The notes: generated by a model not told the origin, from the letters alone. A stretch of DNA of 64,000 nt from JBHGAV01 sp041946685 (GCA_041946685.1 JBHGAV010000003.1:1-64000), one strand, 5' to 3'; positions 32,908-42,629 are shown, counted from the first letter of the stretch. Made by a program: numbers and translations.

Positions 32908-35322
32908 TCAGCGGCTCTCGGCCGTCTCCAGGCGCAGCGGCTTCAGCGTGCCCGCCAAGTGGATGCGCCGGTCACCACGGGCGAGATTGATCGTCAGACG
33001 ATCCTCCTCCGTCGTTGCACCGTAGCCGATGAACACCTCCTGCCCGTCGGCCAGCCGAAGATCGGACAGTTCCAGCTTCGGCCGCCTGCGTTCCCAGCGC
33101 AAGCTCCAGAGACCCGTGAATCCTTGAACGGGCCGGCCCTCTACCAGTTCCACCGCCCTCGCCCTGAATGAGCCTTCCGCGCGCAAGTTCCAATAGAGCT
33201 CGTCGCCCGTACCAGAGGTTGCGATCACCGCATCCCCGTCCAGCCGTCCTCCTCTCCAGGTCGCCGAGTCCAGCCGGCCGGCAGCTCTCAGCATCGGTGT
33301 CAGTCCGCTCAGATCCAGATTCAAGTGCCCTTCGACGATGCCCCCGGAGAAGCGCGCCCGGAAACGCGGCGCTTCCACCACCGGACCGTCCCAGAAGAAG
33401 CCGAGTTTCACGGCCTCGAATGTCTGGCCGGCCAGTTGCAGGGATCCGATGTCGAGTGTGCCCTCGACGTGCCGGTTTCGCAACCACTCCGGCAATTGGC
33501 CGAGAGAGAGATGGAGCGTCCGGGAAAGGAAGCCACGACGGCGTGCCAGGGTCGGCGCCATGAGCTGCTCCGCGGCGGAGGCCGTAAGCTTGTCCAGCCG
33601 CAGGGTCAGCCGATGCGGCCGCCTCCCCGCGGGACGGCCACGATACGTCCCGCGGACTTCCAGCTCACCCGCTCTCGCCTCCCCCTCGGCGTCGACACGA
33701 TCATCCTGAAGTGTGACCGTGGCCGTAGGGACCTCAAGAGGCTGGGCCAGGCCCGGCAACTCCACCTCCGTCTCGTGCAACGAGAGCGCGCCCGCCCAAG
33801 CCCCCGCAGTCTGCGCCTGCCTCTGATACCGCAGCCATCCGCTCCAGGTGCCGCCTCGGAGCTTGGAGAGGAAGCCGGGCCTGGGGATGCCCGGCAAGGG
33901 GCCGCCCTCCGCCTGCAGCGCGGCGATGCTCATGCCTTCGGTCGCCAGCCGGAGATCAAGCTCCTGCTTGGCCAGATGAAACCCGGCTTGCAGGGTCGCC
34001 TTCTCGGCGTCTCCGACCGCGATGTTGGCCTGGGTCAGACGCACCCTTTCGCCCTCCACCACAAGCCGGGCACTCTCCAGACGCACCGGCGGGCTGCCCG
34101 GCGCCTGGATCGACGCGTTGTCTAAAGACGCGCTCCCGCGAAACCCGCCCGATGGCGAGTATGAAAGCGCGCCGGACACCGCGCCGTCGAGTTTAAGCTC
34201 ATCCGGGAAAGCCACCCCCATGTGACGTGCGATTTCACTGAGCGGCACGATTGAAAAGCCGTTGACGGTCACCCCCACGGCCCAGCGCGGGTGAACCATG
34301 TAGTCCTGCACCCGGAAGCGAACCGAAAGCGATGACGCTTCGGTCGGAACCGTCTCGATCTGGAGATCCTGCGAAAGCAGGTTGAGTCTGCCATTGAAGC
34401 TCAACGGGCCGCCGCGGGCGTATGGCGGCAGCAGATCCCAACGGTGGATCTCGCTCAGATCGAGCGTTCCGCGGACCTCCAACTCCGAAAGAGGGCCACG
34501 AACGGTGGCCTGCCCCGCGAGCTGCCCATGAACGCCCAAGTCGTGGCCGTGCAGAAGCGTGACCAGCTCGCCCACGGAGCTCTTCTCCAGTTCGAGCTGC
34601 ATGTCCAGAGCGCCCCCCCCAAGCTCCGACGTGCGCCAGTTGCCGCGGCCGCGCACGGCTCCGAAGCCGCGCGCCGTCCGGTCCGAGCGGGTGGGCACGC
34701 CGGAGAACTCAAAGGATAGCGGACCTCCCGGGGGCCGCGAAGGCCCCAGATCGAGGTCCGTATTGCTGAAGTAAAAGACGGACTTCACGCCGCCGAGCGT
34801 GAAGTTCAGGCGGCTGCCTCGAACAGAGATGGACGGGAGGCGGGCCGCTGTCGAAGGGCTCAGGAGCGGCTGGAAGTTCCAGTGCCCCTGCACAGTCTTG
34901 ACCAGGTTCACGCTGGCTCCGTCCAACCGCAGCGTGGAGAACTCCAGACGCCGCCGGAGGAGGCCCCCCAGCCGAACTCGCGCTTCAAGCTCGCCGACGT
35001 AGGCGAAGGGCTCAAGTCCGACGGCCGGGTCTTCGTGAATCACCACGCCCCGCAGTGTGAAGCCCGGGCCGCGGAACAGACTAAAGCCCGCCGACTGCAT
35101 TTCGACCTTACGGTGCAGCGACGTCTCCAGGGCCCGCCGGATGCTTTCGCCGAACCGGTTGGCACTGAGGTACGGCGCGATCAACCCGAGAAGCAGGACC
35201 AGCGGGAGACCCAGCAGGATGGCGCGGCGGACTCTCCTGATCGGCAGACTCACCCCCGCATTGTACTCCGGCGCCGCGCGGGCCCCAGAATCCGCTTCTG
35301 TGGTATCATCCGCTTCGGGCAT
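32908..35322 (-). CDS. AsmA-family outer membrane assembly/transport protein
   Basis: This 804-residue protein has one N-terminal TM helix (about residues 35-55: AILLGLPLVLLLGLIAPYLS). The long repetitive beta-rich body is typical of AsmA/TamB-like proteins, which may carry lipids across the periplasm. NRFGESIRRALETSLHRKVEM after the helix matches the AsmA N-terminal motif. I start at ATG 35322 because GAGG lies 6 bases upstream; ATG 35334 and GTG 35253 are alternatives. Divergent from the HAD gene. Downstream genes are on the same strand. Confidence 0.85.
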   Translation of the reverse strand: MPEADDTTEADSGARAAPEYNAGVSLPIRRVRRAILLGLPLVLLLGLIAPYLSANRFGESIRRALETSLHRKVEMQSAGFSLFRGPGFTLRGVVIHEDPAVGLEPFAYVGELEARVRLGGLLRRRLEFSTLRLDGASVNLVKTVQGHWNFQPLLSPSTAARLPSISVRGSRLNFTLGGVKSVFYFSNTDLDLGPSRPPGGPLSFEFSGVPTRSDRTARGFGAVRGRGNWRTSELGGGALDMQLELEKSSVGELVTLLHGHDLGVHGQLAGQATVRGPLSELEVRGTLDLSEIHRWDLLPPYARGGPLSFNGRLNLLSQDLQIETVPTEASSLSVRFRVQDYMVHPRWAVGVTVNGFSIVPLSEIARHMGVAFPDELKLDGAVSGALSYSPSGGFRGSASLDNASIQAPGSPPVRLESARLVVEGERVRLTQANIAVGDAEKATLQAGFHLAKQELDLRLATEGMSIAALQAEGGPLPGIPRPGFLSKLRGGTWSGWLRYQRQAQTAGAWAGALSLHETEVELPGLAQPLEVPTATVTLQDDRVDAEGEARAGELEVRGTYRGRPAGRRPHRLTLRLDKLTASAAEQLMAPTLARRRGFLSRTLHLSLGQLPEWLRNRHVEGTLDIGSLQLAGQTFEAVKLGFFWDGPVVEAPRFRARFSGGIVEGHLNLDLSGLTPMLRAAGRLDSATWRGGRLDGDAVIATSGTGDELYWNLRAEGSFRARAVELVEGRPVQGFTGLWSLRWERRRPKLELSDLRLADGQEVFIGYGATTEEDRLTINLARGDRRIHLAGTLKPLRLETAESR

Positions 35323-35343
35323 CGACTGCCTCATGTTGCGGCC

Positions 35344-35997
35344 GTGGCACTTGCGTTCATCTTCGACCTCGACGGCGTGATCGTCGATTCCAATCCCGTC
35401 CACGAGCAGGTCTGGCATCGCTATCTGCTCAGCCTGGGCATCCCGGCAAGCGGCAAGCTGGCGGCCCGCATGTACGGACGCCGAAACGACGAGATCGTGC
35501 GGGACCTGTTCGGGCAGGACCTGAGCCCGGAAGCGGTCTTCTTCCACGGAGCAGCCAAAGAGGCGCTGTATCGGGAGAGTATGAAGGAACAGCTTCAGGA
35601 GCGCCTGGTGCCGGGCGTACGGGAGTTTCTGGAAGCCAATAAGGGGATTCCGAAAGGTCTCGCCACCAACGCCGAGCCTGCCAACGCCGAGTTCATTCTG
35701 ACGGAGTCCGGCCTGAAGAGTTACTTCTCCGTCGTGGTGGACGGTCATCAGGTGGAACGGCCCAAGCCCGATCCCGAGGTTTTCCTGCGCGCGGCTTCGC
35801 TTTTGGGAGTACAGCCCCGCGACTGCGTCGTGTTCGAGGATTCCCTCGCGGGCGTGCAAGCGGCCCTCGCGGCGGGGGCGAGGGTGGTCGCGCTCGCGAC
35901 CACCCATCATTCACTTCCTCAAGCCGATTTGGTGGTCAGGGATTTTCTCGCCCCGGAACTTCAGCCATGGTTGACGCGGCAAACCACTTCGCTCTGA
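35344..35997 (+). CDS. HAD-superfamily hydrolase, beta-phosphoglucomutase-like
   Basis: This 217-residue enzyme has motif I FIFDLDGVIVDSNP (nucleophile Asp and acid Asp), a helical cap (residues about 20-85), motif II LATNAEP, motif III Lys in VERPKPDPEVF and motif IV VVFEDSLAGVQAA. It is probably a sugar-phosphate phosphatase or mutase; the substrate is unknown. I start at GTG 35344, next to the family core, with only a weak ribosome-binding site; a TGGTATCAT -10-like element lies 35 bases upstream. The stop overlaps the hybrid-kinase gene by 31 bases. Confidence 0.87.
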   Translation: MALAFIFDLDGVIVDSNPVHEQVWHRYLLSLGIPASGKLAARMYGRRNDEIVRDLFGQDLSPEAVFFHGAAKEALYRESMKEQLQERLVPGVREFLEANKGIPKGLATNAEPANAEFILTESGLKSYFSVVVDGHQVERPKPDPEVFLRAASLLGVQPRDCVVFEDSLAGVQAALAAGARVVALATTHHSLPQADLVVRDFLAPELQPWLTRQTTSL

Positions 35998-37655
35998 GCC
36001 TGGCGTGGACGCCCGCGGCCGCAGTGGTCGCGCTGCTCGCGGTTCTGGCGTCGGGGTGGTTGCGAGAGCGGCGCAGCCGTCTTCAACACCGGACGATGCA
36101 GCGTATGTACAAGCTGGGTGAGGAGTTGGCCGCCGCCCGTTCGCTTGCGGAGAGCCTGCGTTTGCTGCAGTCCGTTCTGCCGGGTGTGCTGGGCGTGACG
36201 GATGTGCAGGTCTACGTCCCAGACCGGGCCTCCAAAGTGTTGCAGCGACTCGAGGTGGATGCCCATTCGGGCCTGCCCCAGCCCGCCATGCTCGCCGGTG
36301 AGCCGATCGGTTTCCTCCGGAACTCCGTTGCGCTCTGCTTTCGCAACCGGAGCTCGATCGCCGTGCCCGATACCCGCCGCAGCCCGCTGTTTGAGTTTGG
36401 CGAGGCGGAGCAGGCTCCCCGATCGGCGATGTTCCTGCCCATGTGCGCCCAGGACGACGTGCTGGGGGTGCTCGCCATCACCTATGCGAAACGGTGTTGG
36501 CACTTCGGCGCGGAGGAGCGCGCGCTGGCACAGCATCTCGCCAATCAGCTCGCGATCGGGATGAGGCTTCTGGAACAGAAGTCGTTGCGGGAGAGTGAAT
36601 CGGGCGTGGAGAGATTGAATGCGGCTCAGCGGCTGGTTGCTTCTGCCGCCGAGGAACTGAAGCGGCACCTGGGCCGTATTGTGGACCTCGCCCAACTCTC
36701 ACTTGCCCGAACTGAGGATACGCCTCTCAAGTCCGATATGGCCGAGCTCGCCAAGGAAGCGGAGAAGGCGAGTGATCTGCTGTCCAGGATCCGGAGGCTT
36801 ACGACGGCTCAAACGGATGGCCAGGCCGACCTGGGGAGCACGTTGCAGGCGCTTCTGGAGAGCCGCGCGGAGACTTGGGAGCAGCGTCACGTGCGCTTGC
36901 AGAAACTGGTGGGAGCTGCACCCATCATTGTCGCGGCACGACCCGAGATCCTGGAGCAGGTGCTGGTGAGTCTCATTTGGCACCTCGAGCGGCGGCTGGA
37001 GGCTTTCCCCGCGAAGATCGTCACCGCGCGTGCGTTCCGCATGGCGGCCATGGCGCACGTGGAGATCAGTTGGCCGCCGGCGGCGGAGACGGATGCGTTT
37101 GACCGCGATATCGATACGCCGGCGGGAGTGCTCGGCCTGCGGAGTTGCCGGGACTTGGTCCAAAGCCAGGGAGGCCAGCTCAAGCTGTCGGAACACCGCG
37201 GAGGGGAGATTTGCCTGGATTTGGAGCTCCCGATGGCCCGCCGGGAGGTCACGAGCGCGCTCCCCGAAGTGGGGCCCCAGGCTGTCTCCCTCACTGCCCT
37301 CGTCCTGGAGCCCGACGCGGAAGACCGGCGCGCCCTGGTTTCCTTGCTATGTGACCTGGGACACAGGGCCGTGCCCGCCTCTGGCTGCGAGGAAGCAGTC
37401 GAACTGGCCAAACGGTTGCCGTTTGACGTGCTGTGCTGCTCCACTTCCCTGCCGGGCGAGACGTGGGCCGAGTGCTTCGAACGCTCGCGAGACCACCTGC
37501 AGGCGTTCGTTCTGCTCACGCGGGGCCACGATCCGGCCCTGGCGGCCACCCCGGGAGCCGGAGGGCCGCGGACACTTGGTAAGCCCGTCCGGCGGGAGGA
37601 ACTCGCCCAGGTGCTCCAGGGGATCGGCAGGCGCGGCGCAGCGCATGGACGATAG
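35967..37655 (+). CDS. Degenerate hybrid histidine kinase (GAF, HisKA-like, HATPase-like, receiver-like)
   Basis: This 562-residue protein has one TM helix (about residues 12-30), a GAF domain (about 60-205) and a HisKA-like helix pair (about 220-280). An ATPase-like domain (to about 420) and a receiver-like domain (about 435-555) follow. The position of the phospho-accepting His reads AEELKRHL, so Glu replaces His. The N-box Asn is His (SLIWHLERR) and the first G-box is absent, though GLRSCRDLVQSQGG persists. In the receiver, the acceptor Asp position is Ser (FDVLCCSTSLPG), while the TR and KP residues remain. It is likely a pseudokinase with a scaffolding or ligand-sensing role. It overlaps the HAD gene. 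Confidence 0.82.
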   Translation: MVDAANHFALSLAWTPAAAVVALLAVLASGWLRERRSRLQHRTMQRMYKLGEELAAARSLAESLRLLQSVLPGVLGVTDVQVYVPDRASKVLQRLEVDAHSGLPQPAMLAGEPIGFLRNSVALCFRNRSSIAVPDTRRSPLFEFGEAEQAPRSAMFLPMCAQDDVLGVLAITYAKRCWHFGAEERALAQHLANQLAIGMRLLEQKSLRESESGVERLNAAQRLVASAAEELKRHLGRIVDLAQLSLARTEDTPLKSDMAELAKEAEKASDLLSRIRRLTTAQTDGQADLGSTLQALLESRAETWEQRHVRLQKLVGAAPIIVAARPEILEQVLVSLIWHLERRLEAFPAKIVTARAFRMAAMAHVEISWPPAAETDAFDRDIDTPAGVLGLRSCRDLVQSQGGQLKLSEHRGGEICLDLELPMARREVTSALPEVGPQAVSLTALVLEPDAEDRRALVSLLCDLGHRAVPASGCEEAVELAKRLPFDVLCCSTSLPGETWAECFERSRDHLQAFVLLTRGHDPALAATPGAGGPRTLGKPVRREELAQVLQGIGRRGAAHGR

Positions 37656-37671
37656 AATTAGTGGAGAGGCT

Positions 37672-38157
37672 ATGCTCATTCGTACCCTGACGCTCGCGCT
37701 GCTGGTGGCCGCCTGCGGCCTGCGCTGTGCGGAGGAGAAATACGGAGGACCCCGTCCAGCCAAGCCGGATGTCCCCTACTTGATGCACGCCGACAACCTC
37801 ATCGAGACGGAAAGCCTGGAAGCAAAGCAGGAGGAGAAGGGCAACGATCAGATCAATTGGGTTCCGGGAGCCAGTTCGCCGGTCCGTACGCCGCTGGCTG
37901 AGCCGATATTTCTACTCGACGCCCAGAAGATAGTACCCGAGAAGCTTGAGCTTTACAGGTTCAATGTGAAGGGCGGCCGCCGTGAGATCGTCTTCCAGAA
38001 GAAGCAGAGCAGGAAGGCTCCACGGCCGTTGCGGCTCGCTGTCAAGCCCTTGGAGGGGAAGCTCTTTCGGATCGAGGCCAATGAGACTCTCGAGAACGGC
38101 GAGTACGGCCTTAGTCCCGATGGCTCCAACCAGGTCTTCGCGTTTCAGGTCTACTGA
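37672..38157 (+). CDS. Secreted hypothetical protein, probable lipoprotein
   Basis: This 161-residue protein begins at ATG 37672 behind GTGGAGAGG. The signal sequence has a possible lipobox LVAAC (residues 11-15). The mature part is charged with no recognised motif, and contains LYRFNVKGGRREIVFQKKQ. It follows the degenerate kinase by 16 bases and precedes a TPR protein by 4. A periplasmic location is inferred from the signal. Confidence 0.65.
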   Translation: MLIRTLTLALLVAACGLRCAEEKYGGPRPAKPDVPYLMHADNLIETESLEAKQEEKGNDQINWVPGASSPVRTPLAEPIFLLDAQKIVPEKLELYRFNVKGGRREIVFQKKQSRKAPRPLRLAVKPLEGKLFRIEANETLENGEYGLSPDGSNQVFAFQVY

Positions 38158-38161
38158 TGAC

Positions 38162-38884
38162 GTGGCCCGGAGGCGCCGCATCGTGACTTGCCTTGGCCGA
38201 CTCGCCGGCGCGGGGTTGGTGGCGCTGGCCGCCATGGCCGCGGCGGCGTCCGGGCTCGATCTCAGGCTCGCTAGGGACCGCCAGGACGGTGTGGCGCTGG
38301 CGGCGGCGGCGGCGGAGTTGGATCGGGCGGTACAGCGATCCCCTGCCGATCCCACCACCCAATTCCGGCTGGCCGAGGCTCGCTCCTATCAGGCTGAAGT
38401 CCTCCTGGAGCTCGGAGACAGAGCCGGAGCCCGCCAAGCCGCCGAAGAGGGCATCCGTGCGGCTGAGCGGGCCGTGGCTTTGCAGCCCAACTCGTCGGAA
38501 AACCATCGGATTCTGGGCACGTTGTGCGGCCAGGTGATTCCGGCGAACCTCTTGCTCGCGCTGAAATACGGCCGCTGTGCTTCCGACTCGATCCGGAAGG
38601 CTTTGGAACTGGATCCGAAGTCGGCGCAGGCGTACTTGAGTCGCGGAGTCGGCAACTATTACTTGCCGCCGGCCTTCGGAGGCGGGCCGGAGTTGGCCGC
38701 GCAGGATTTCCAGAAGGCGGCCCAGCTCAATCCGAAGTTGGCTGAGGCGCATCTGTGGCTCGGCATCACACTCAGAAAGATCGGCAAGAATGCGGAGGCG
38801 CGGGCGGCGATCAAGCGCTCGCTGGAACTCGATCCGGACCGCGCCTGGGCGAAGCAGCAATTGGAGAAGACTCCACCGAAATAG
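38162..38884 (+). CDS. TPR-repeat protein, predicted exported
   Basis: This 240-residue protein has an N-terminal hydrophobic segment (GRLAGAGLVALAAMAAAASG). Several TPR-type helical pairs follow (AERAVALQPNSSENHRILG, IRKALELDPKSAQAYLSRG, AIKRSLELDPDRAWAKQQL). TPR proteins act as protein scaffolds. I start at GTG 38162 because the earlier frame overlaps the preceding gene. It lies 26 bases before the polytopic membrane protein. Its partner is unknown. Confidence 0.76.
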   Translation: MARRRRIVTCLGRLAGAGLVALAAMAAAASGLDLRLARDRQDGVALAAAAAELDRAVQRSPADPTTQFRLAEARSYQAEVLLELGDRAGARQAAEEGIRAAERAVALQPNSSENHRILGTLCGQVIPANLLLALKYGRCASDSIRKALELDPKSAQAYLSRGVGNYYLPPAFGGGPELAAQDFQKAAQLNPKLAEAHLWLGITLRKIGKNAEARAAIKRSLELDPDRAWAKQQLEKTPPK

Positions 38885-38910
38885 TCGCGCGCCCCCAAGC
38901 GCCATATCCC

Positions 38911-40572
38911 ATGCGTGCGGGCATCTACATCGGGCTGACGATCGCCGTCCTGACGGCCTTGGGGTATGTTGTCTTTCCCGGCCACACTTACCTCCAGTCC
39001 GACACTCAGATCTACGTTCCCATGCTGGAGAGGCTCTGGAACCCCTCCGTGCTCCAGCGGGACTTCATGGTCGAGCGGCCGCACATGGCTTTCACGGTGT
39101 ACGACGAGGTCGCCCTGGCCCTTCGGCGCTGGACAGGTCTCGACTTCCGCGAAGTCCTGACAATTCAGCAGCTCCTGTTCAGGGCCCTGGGGATCCTTGG
39201 CATCTATCTGATCGCCCGGTCTCTTCGTCTGGGCAAGCGTATGTCTCTGTTGGTGGCGGGCATCTTCTCGCTGGGAGCCACCATCTGGGGTCCGACCGTC
39301 CTGACCATGGAATACGAGCCCGTCCCGCGGGGATTCGCCTTGCCGCTGACGCTCCTCGCAGTTGGGTTTCTGTCGCGGGGATGGTATCTGGCTGCCGGCG
39401 CCGCTGCGTCTCTGTCATTCCTCTACCACGGGACCACCGCACTTCCCTTCTGGCTGTGTTACTTGTGCTTGCTCTTGTATCCGGCTGAGCGCCAGGTCCG
39501 GCTGCGCCGCCTGGCGGGCCTGCTGCCGTTGTTGACCGCCTCCCTCATCCTGGCGGCGCTCTCGATGGCCCAGGCAGATGCGGCCCAGCGCCTGCCCCTC
39601 CTCCAGCGGCTGCCGCCATGGTGGGAACAGACGCTTCGACTGCGAGCCACTTACATCTGGGTCTCTCTGTGGTTCCCCCGCTGGTACTGGCACTACTCAC
39701 TTCTGTCCGCCGTTTCGGCCACCGCCCTGTGGAGGCTGCGGAAGGACATGAGCCCGAATCTCGCGATCCCACTCGCCGGTCTGCCGCTCATGGGAATCCT
39801 TTCGATGCCCGTTTCCTATCTTCTGCTCGAAGTCTCAGGGTTGGTCTGGGCGCCTCAACTTCAGCCGATGCGAGCCGTGCTTTTCGTGACCCTCACCGCG
39901 GGGCTCCTCTCCTCGGTGGCCGGAATCCGAGCGGCGCAAGCCGGCCGGTGGTTGGAAGCACTTGGGTGGTTCCTGGCGGCATTTGCGCTGCCCACGGGCG
40001 ACGCCGTTCAGGACCTGCTGCTGCCTGACCTGGGCAATCCTGCCATCGTGCGGCGTGTCGTTCTGGTCATGTTGCTGGCGGCTCTGGCCGTGGCAGGTGC
40101 CTGGGCCGATGCGGCGCGGCGCCAGGGGGCGGTCGCCGCCTGGGCCGTTCTGCTTCTGACACCGTTCTTCCTGTATCCCACAGTGGGGCGGGTCGAGAAT
40201 TACCCGAAGCTGGATCGCACGGCTGTCGACGACCTCGCCGGCTGGGCGCGATCTTCAACACAAACCGACGCCGTGTTTCTCTTTCCCGATGCGGGACGGG
40301 CTCTCTATCCCGGCGAGTTTCGGGCCCTGGCTCTCCGGGCGCTTTACGTGGACTGGAAGGGCGGTGGCCAAGCCAACTACAGTGAGGAGGTGGCAAAGGA
40401 GTGGCGGGAGCGCTGGCGCGCGGTGATGCAGCCGCCATTCCGACGCGGGGATCTGCGGCATTACATGCTCCCCGGCGTCGATTACCTTGTCCTGGCGGCC
40501 TCCAACCGCCCGGATGGGGAAACGCCGCTTTATGAGAACACGTCCTTCTTGGTGTACCGTGCACGGAGATAA
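38911..40572 (+). CDS. Polytopic membrane protein, GT-C-like
   Basis: This 553-residue inner-membrane protein has about 11-12 TM helices and a C-terminal soluble section of about 110 residues. The loop after the first helix holds YLQSDTQIYVPMLERLWNP, with an Asp in the acidic position typical of GT-C glycosyltransferases and related families. I do not recognise the exact family. A soluble C-terminus ends LYENTSFLVYRARR. No Shine-Dalgarno is obvious. It is part of a run of plus-strand genes from 35.3 to 44.1 kb. Confidence 0.7.
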   Translation: MRAGIYIGLTIAVLTALGYVVFPGHTYLQSDTQIYVPMLERLWNPSVLQRDFMVERPHMAFTVYDEVALALRRWTGLDFREVLTIQQLLFRALGILGIYLIARSLRLGKRMSLLVAGIFSLGATIWGPTVLTMEYEPVPRGFALPLTLLAVGFLSRGWYLAAGAAASLSFLYHGTTALPFWLCYLCLLLYPAERQVRLRRLAGLLPLLTASLILAALSMAQADAAQRLPLLQRLPPWWEQTLRLRATYIWVSLWFPRWYWHYSLLSAVSATALWRLRKDMSPNLAIPLAGLPLMGILSMPVSYLLLEVSGLVWAPQLQPMRAVLFVTLTAGLLSSVAGIRAAQAGRWLEALGWFLAAFALPTGDAVQDLLLPDLGNPAIVRRVVLVMLLAALAVAGAWADAARRQGAVAAWAVLLLTPFFLYPTVGRVENYPKLDRTAVDDLAGWARSSTQTDAVFLFPDAGRALYPGEFRALALRALYVDWKGGGQANYSEEVAKEWRERWRAVMQPPFRRGDLRHYMLPGVDYLVLAASNRPDGETPLYENTSFLVYRARR

Positions 40573-40583
40573 AGAGTAGCCCC

Positions 40584-41651
40584 ATGAAGATACGATTGGT
40601 GCTCTGGGTGCTGCTGCTCTTCCTGTGCGCGGCGGCGCAGACGACGCTGACCGTCGATCAACTGGTGTCTTTTGTGAAATCCTCGGTTGAGCTGAAGCAC
40701 CCCGATCGCCAGGTGGCCGAGTATCTGCGCGGGGTGAATCTGCGCTCCCGTCTGGAGGAAAGAACCATCGTCGAATTGCAGGCGGCCGGAGCGGGTCCCC
40801 GCACCGTCGAGCAACTCCGTGCGCTGCAAAGGGCATCCCTCAGTCTGCCGGAGGCCCCCCGGCCGGCGGAGAAGCCGGCTCCGCCAGAGATTCCGCCCCC
40901 CAGCCCCACCCAATGGAAGAAGGTCATTGAGGAAGCGCGGGAGTACGCCCTGAATTACAGTCGCCAGTTGCCGGATTTTATCTGCACTCAGGTCACGCGC
41001 CGCTTCGTCGATCCCGCCGGCCTGGAGTTCTGGCAGAGCGAAGACGTGCTCACGGCCCGGCTCAGTTACTTCGAGCAGAAGGAAGACTATAAGCTCATGC
41101 TGGTGAACGGCCGGTATACGGACATGCCGTACCAGATGGTGGGCGGTGCAATCTCCTCCGGCGAGTTCGGCACAATGATGCGCGAGATCTTCGAGCCGGA
41201 AACCGGCGCAACCTTCCGATGGGAGCGCTGGGCCACCCTCCGGGGCCGGAGGATGCACGTAATCTCCTACGTTGTCGGCCAGCCGGCGTCGAAGTGGACC
41301 ATAGAATACGAGAAGAGAGAGCGCTTTACTCCCGGCTATCACGGGCTGATCTACATAGACAGCCAGAATGGGGCCGTGGCGCGCGTCACGCTGGAGGCTG
41401 ACGGCATCCCCCCGTCATTCCCGATCCAGCAGGCTGGCAACACGCTCGATTACGACACGGCCACCATCGGCGACCGGGAGTACATGCTGCCGCTGAGAGC
41501 CGTCATGAAGATGCGACAGGGCAGGGCGCTCTTCAAGAACGAGGTCGAATTCCGCTTGTATCGCAAGTTTGCCGCGGAGGCGAGCATCAGCTTCGATACT
41601 CCCGATCCTCTGCCCGAGGACCGGGTCACGGAACAGCCGCCCAAGCCCTAA
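40584..41651 (+). CDS. Secreted protein of unknown function
   Basis: This 355-residue protein has a signal peptide (residues 1-18, ending CAAAQ). A helical N-terminal region is followed by a Pro-rich linker near residues 92-112 (PAEKPAPPEIPPPSP). A beta-rich domain then starts with the block RQLPDFICTQVTRRFVDP. Sequences with this block occur often in Acidobacteriota in my memory of the group, but I know of no function. It precedes the ROK kinase by 27 bases on the same strand. Confidence 0.7.
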   Translation: MKIRLVLWVLLLFLCAAAQTTLTVDQLVSFVKSSVELKHPDRQVAEYLRGVNLRSRLEERTIVELQAAGAGPRTVEQLRALQRASLSLPEAPRPAEKPAPPEIPPPSPTQWKKVIEEAREYALNYSRQLPDFICTQVTRRFVDPAGLEFWQSEDVLTARLSYFEQKEDYKLMLVNGRYTDMPYQMVGGAISSGEFGTMMREIFEPETGATFRWERWATLRGRRMHVISYVVGQPASKWTIEYEKRERFTPGYHGLIYIDSQNGAVARVTLEADGIPPSFPIQQAGNTLDYDTATIGDREYMLPLRAVMKMRQGRALFKNEVEFRLYRKFAAEASISFDTPDPLPEDRVTEQPPKP

Positions 41652-41678
41652 GCCCGCGGTCTGATATCATTCGGTTTC

Positions 41679-42617
41679 ATGGTTCGCTACTCGATCGGGT
41701 TGGATCTCGGCGGAACGAACTTCCGCGCCGCCGCCGTCGACCAGCAGGGCAGGGTCCTCGACAGAGTCTCCGCCGCCACGAATTCGTCCGGCGGCCGCGA
41801 CGCCATCGTCTCGGCAATTGTCTCCGCAATCGAGAAACTGCGCCGTGGCCGCCCGCAGGACGACCTCGCGGGAATCGGAGTGGCCCTGGCGGGGTTCATC
41901 GAGATGGAGAAGGGGCTGATCGTCTCCTCCCCCAACATCCCGGCCTTCGAGAATTTCCCGGCGAGGGACGAGATCGGAGCGCGCCTGGGCACGCCCGTAA
42001 TCCTGGAGAACGACGCCAACGCCGCAGCCCTCGGCGAGCAATGGATGGGGGCGGGACGCGGTGTGGAGGACCTGGTGCTGCTCACGCTCGGCACAGGCAT
42101 CGGCGGGGGCATCATCGCCGGCGGCCGAATACTGCACGGCAGCCTGGGCATGGCGGGTGAGGTCGGCCACATTACCGTGAATCCGACCGGGATACCGTGC
42201 GCCTGTGGGAATACCGGCTGCCTCGAGAAACACGCTTCGGCAACCGCCATCGCGACCATGGCACGACACATGGCCCTGGGCGAAGATCTGACGAGCGAAG
42301 AAGTCTACCGGATGGCGGTGGAGGGGAACCCGCTGGCTGTGCGGGTTTTCGAAAGCATGGGGAGCGCCCTGGGCACGGGTCTGGCCTCCTTGGTCCAGAT
42401 CTTCAACTTCCCCCTGTACCTGCTGAGCGGGGGCGTGACGGCGGCATGGGACATGTTCGCCCCGGCGATGCTCCACGAACTCCGGCAGCGCTCCTTCACC
42501 TTCCGCGCCGATCGGACCCGTGTGGAGAAAGCTGCGCTGGGCAGCGAGGCGGGCCTGTACGGGGCCGCCTACCTGGCACTTCAGAAAGAGTTTAACACTT
42601 CAAAATCAATGGACTGA
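41679..42617 (+). CDS. ROK-family sugar kinase (glucokinase-like)
   Basis: This 312-residue ROK kinase has the ATP phosphate motif DLGGTNFR, ENDANAAALGE with the catalytic Asp, GTGIGGGII, and the zinc-binding GHITVNP followed by CACGNTGCLE. It phosphorylates a hexose, most likely glucose, in the cytoplasm. There is no Shine-Dalgarno, but TGATATCAT ends 8 bases before the ATG, so a leaderless transcript is likely. Only 12 bases separate it from xylB, so the two may form a sugar-kinase operon. glk would be the name if the substrate is glucose. Confidence 0.92.
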   Translation: MVRYSIGLDLGGTNFRAAAVDQQGRVLDRVSAATNSSGGRDAIVSAIVSAIEKLRRGRPQDDLAGIGVALAGFIEMEKGLIVSSPNIPAFENFPARDEIGARLGTPVILENDANAAALGEQWMGAGRGVEDLVLLTLGTGIGGGIIAGGRILHGSLGMAGEVGHITVNPTGIPCACGNTGCLEKHASATAIATMARHMALGEDLTSEEVYRMAVEGNPLAVRVFESMGSALGTGLASLVQIFNFPLYLLSGGVTAAWDMFAPAMLHELRQRSFTFRADRTRVEKAALGSEAGLYGAAYLALQKEFNTSKSMD

Positions 42618-42629
42618 GGGATTAATCGC

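Noticed and set aside
34882..35343. 154-codon N-terminal extension of the HAD frame
   Set aside because: It overlaps the divergent AsmA gene antisense, and HAD homologues begin at the FDLDG core; GTG 35344 is sufficient.
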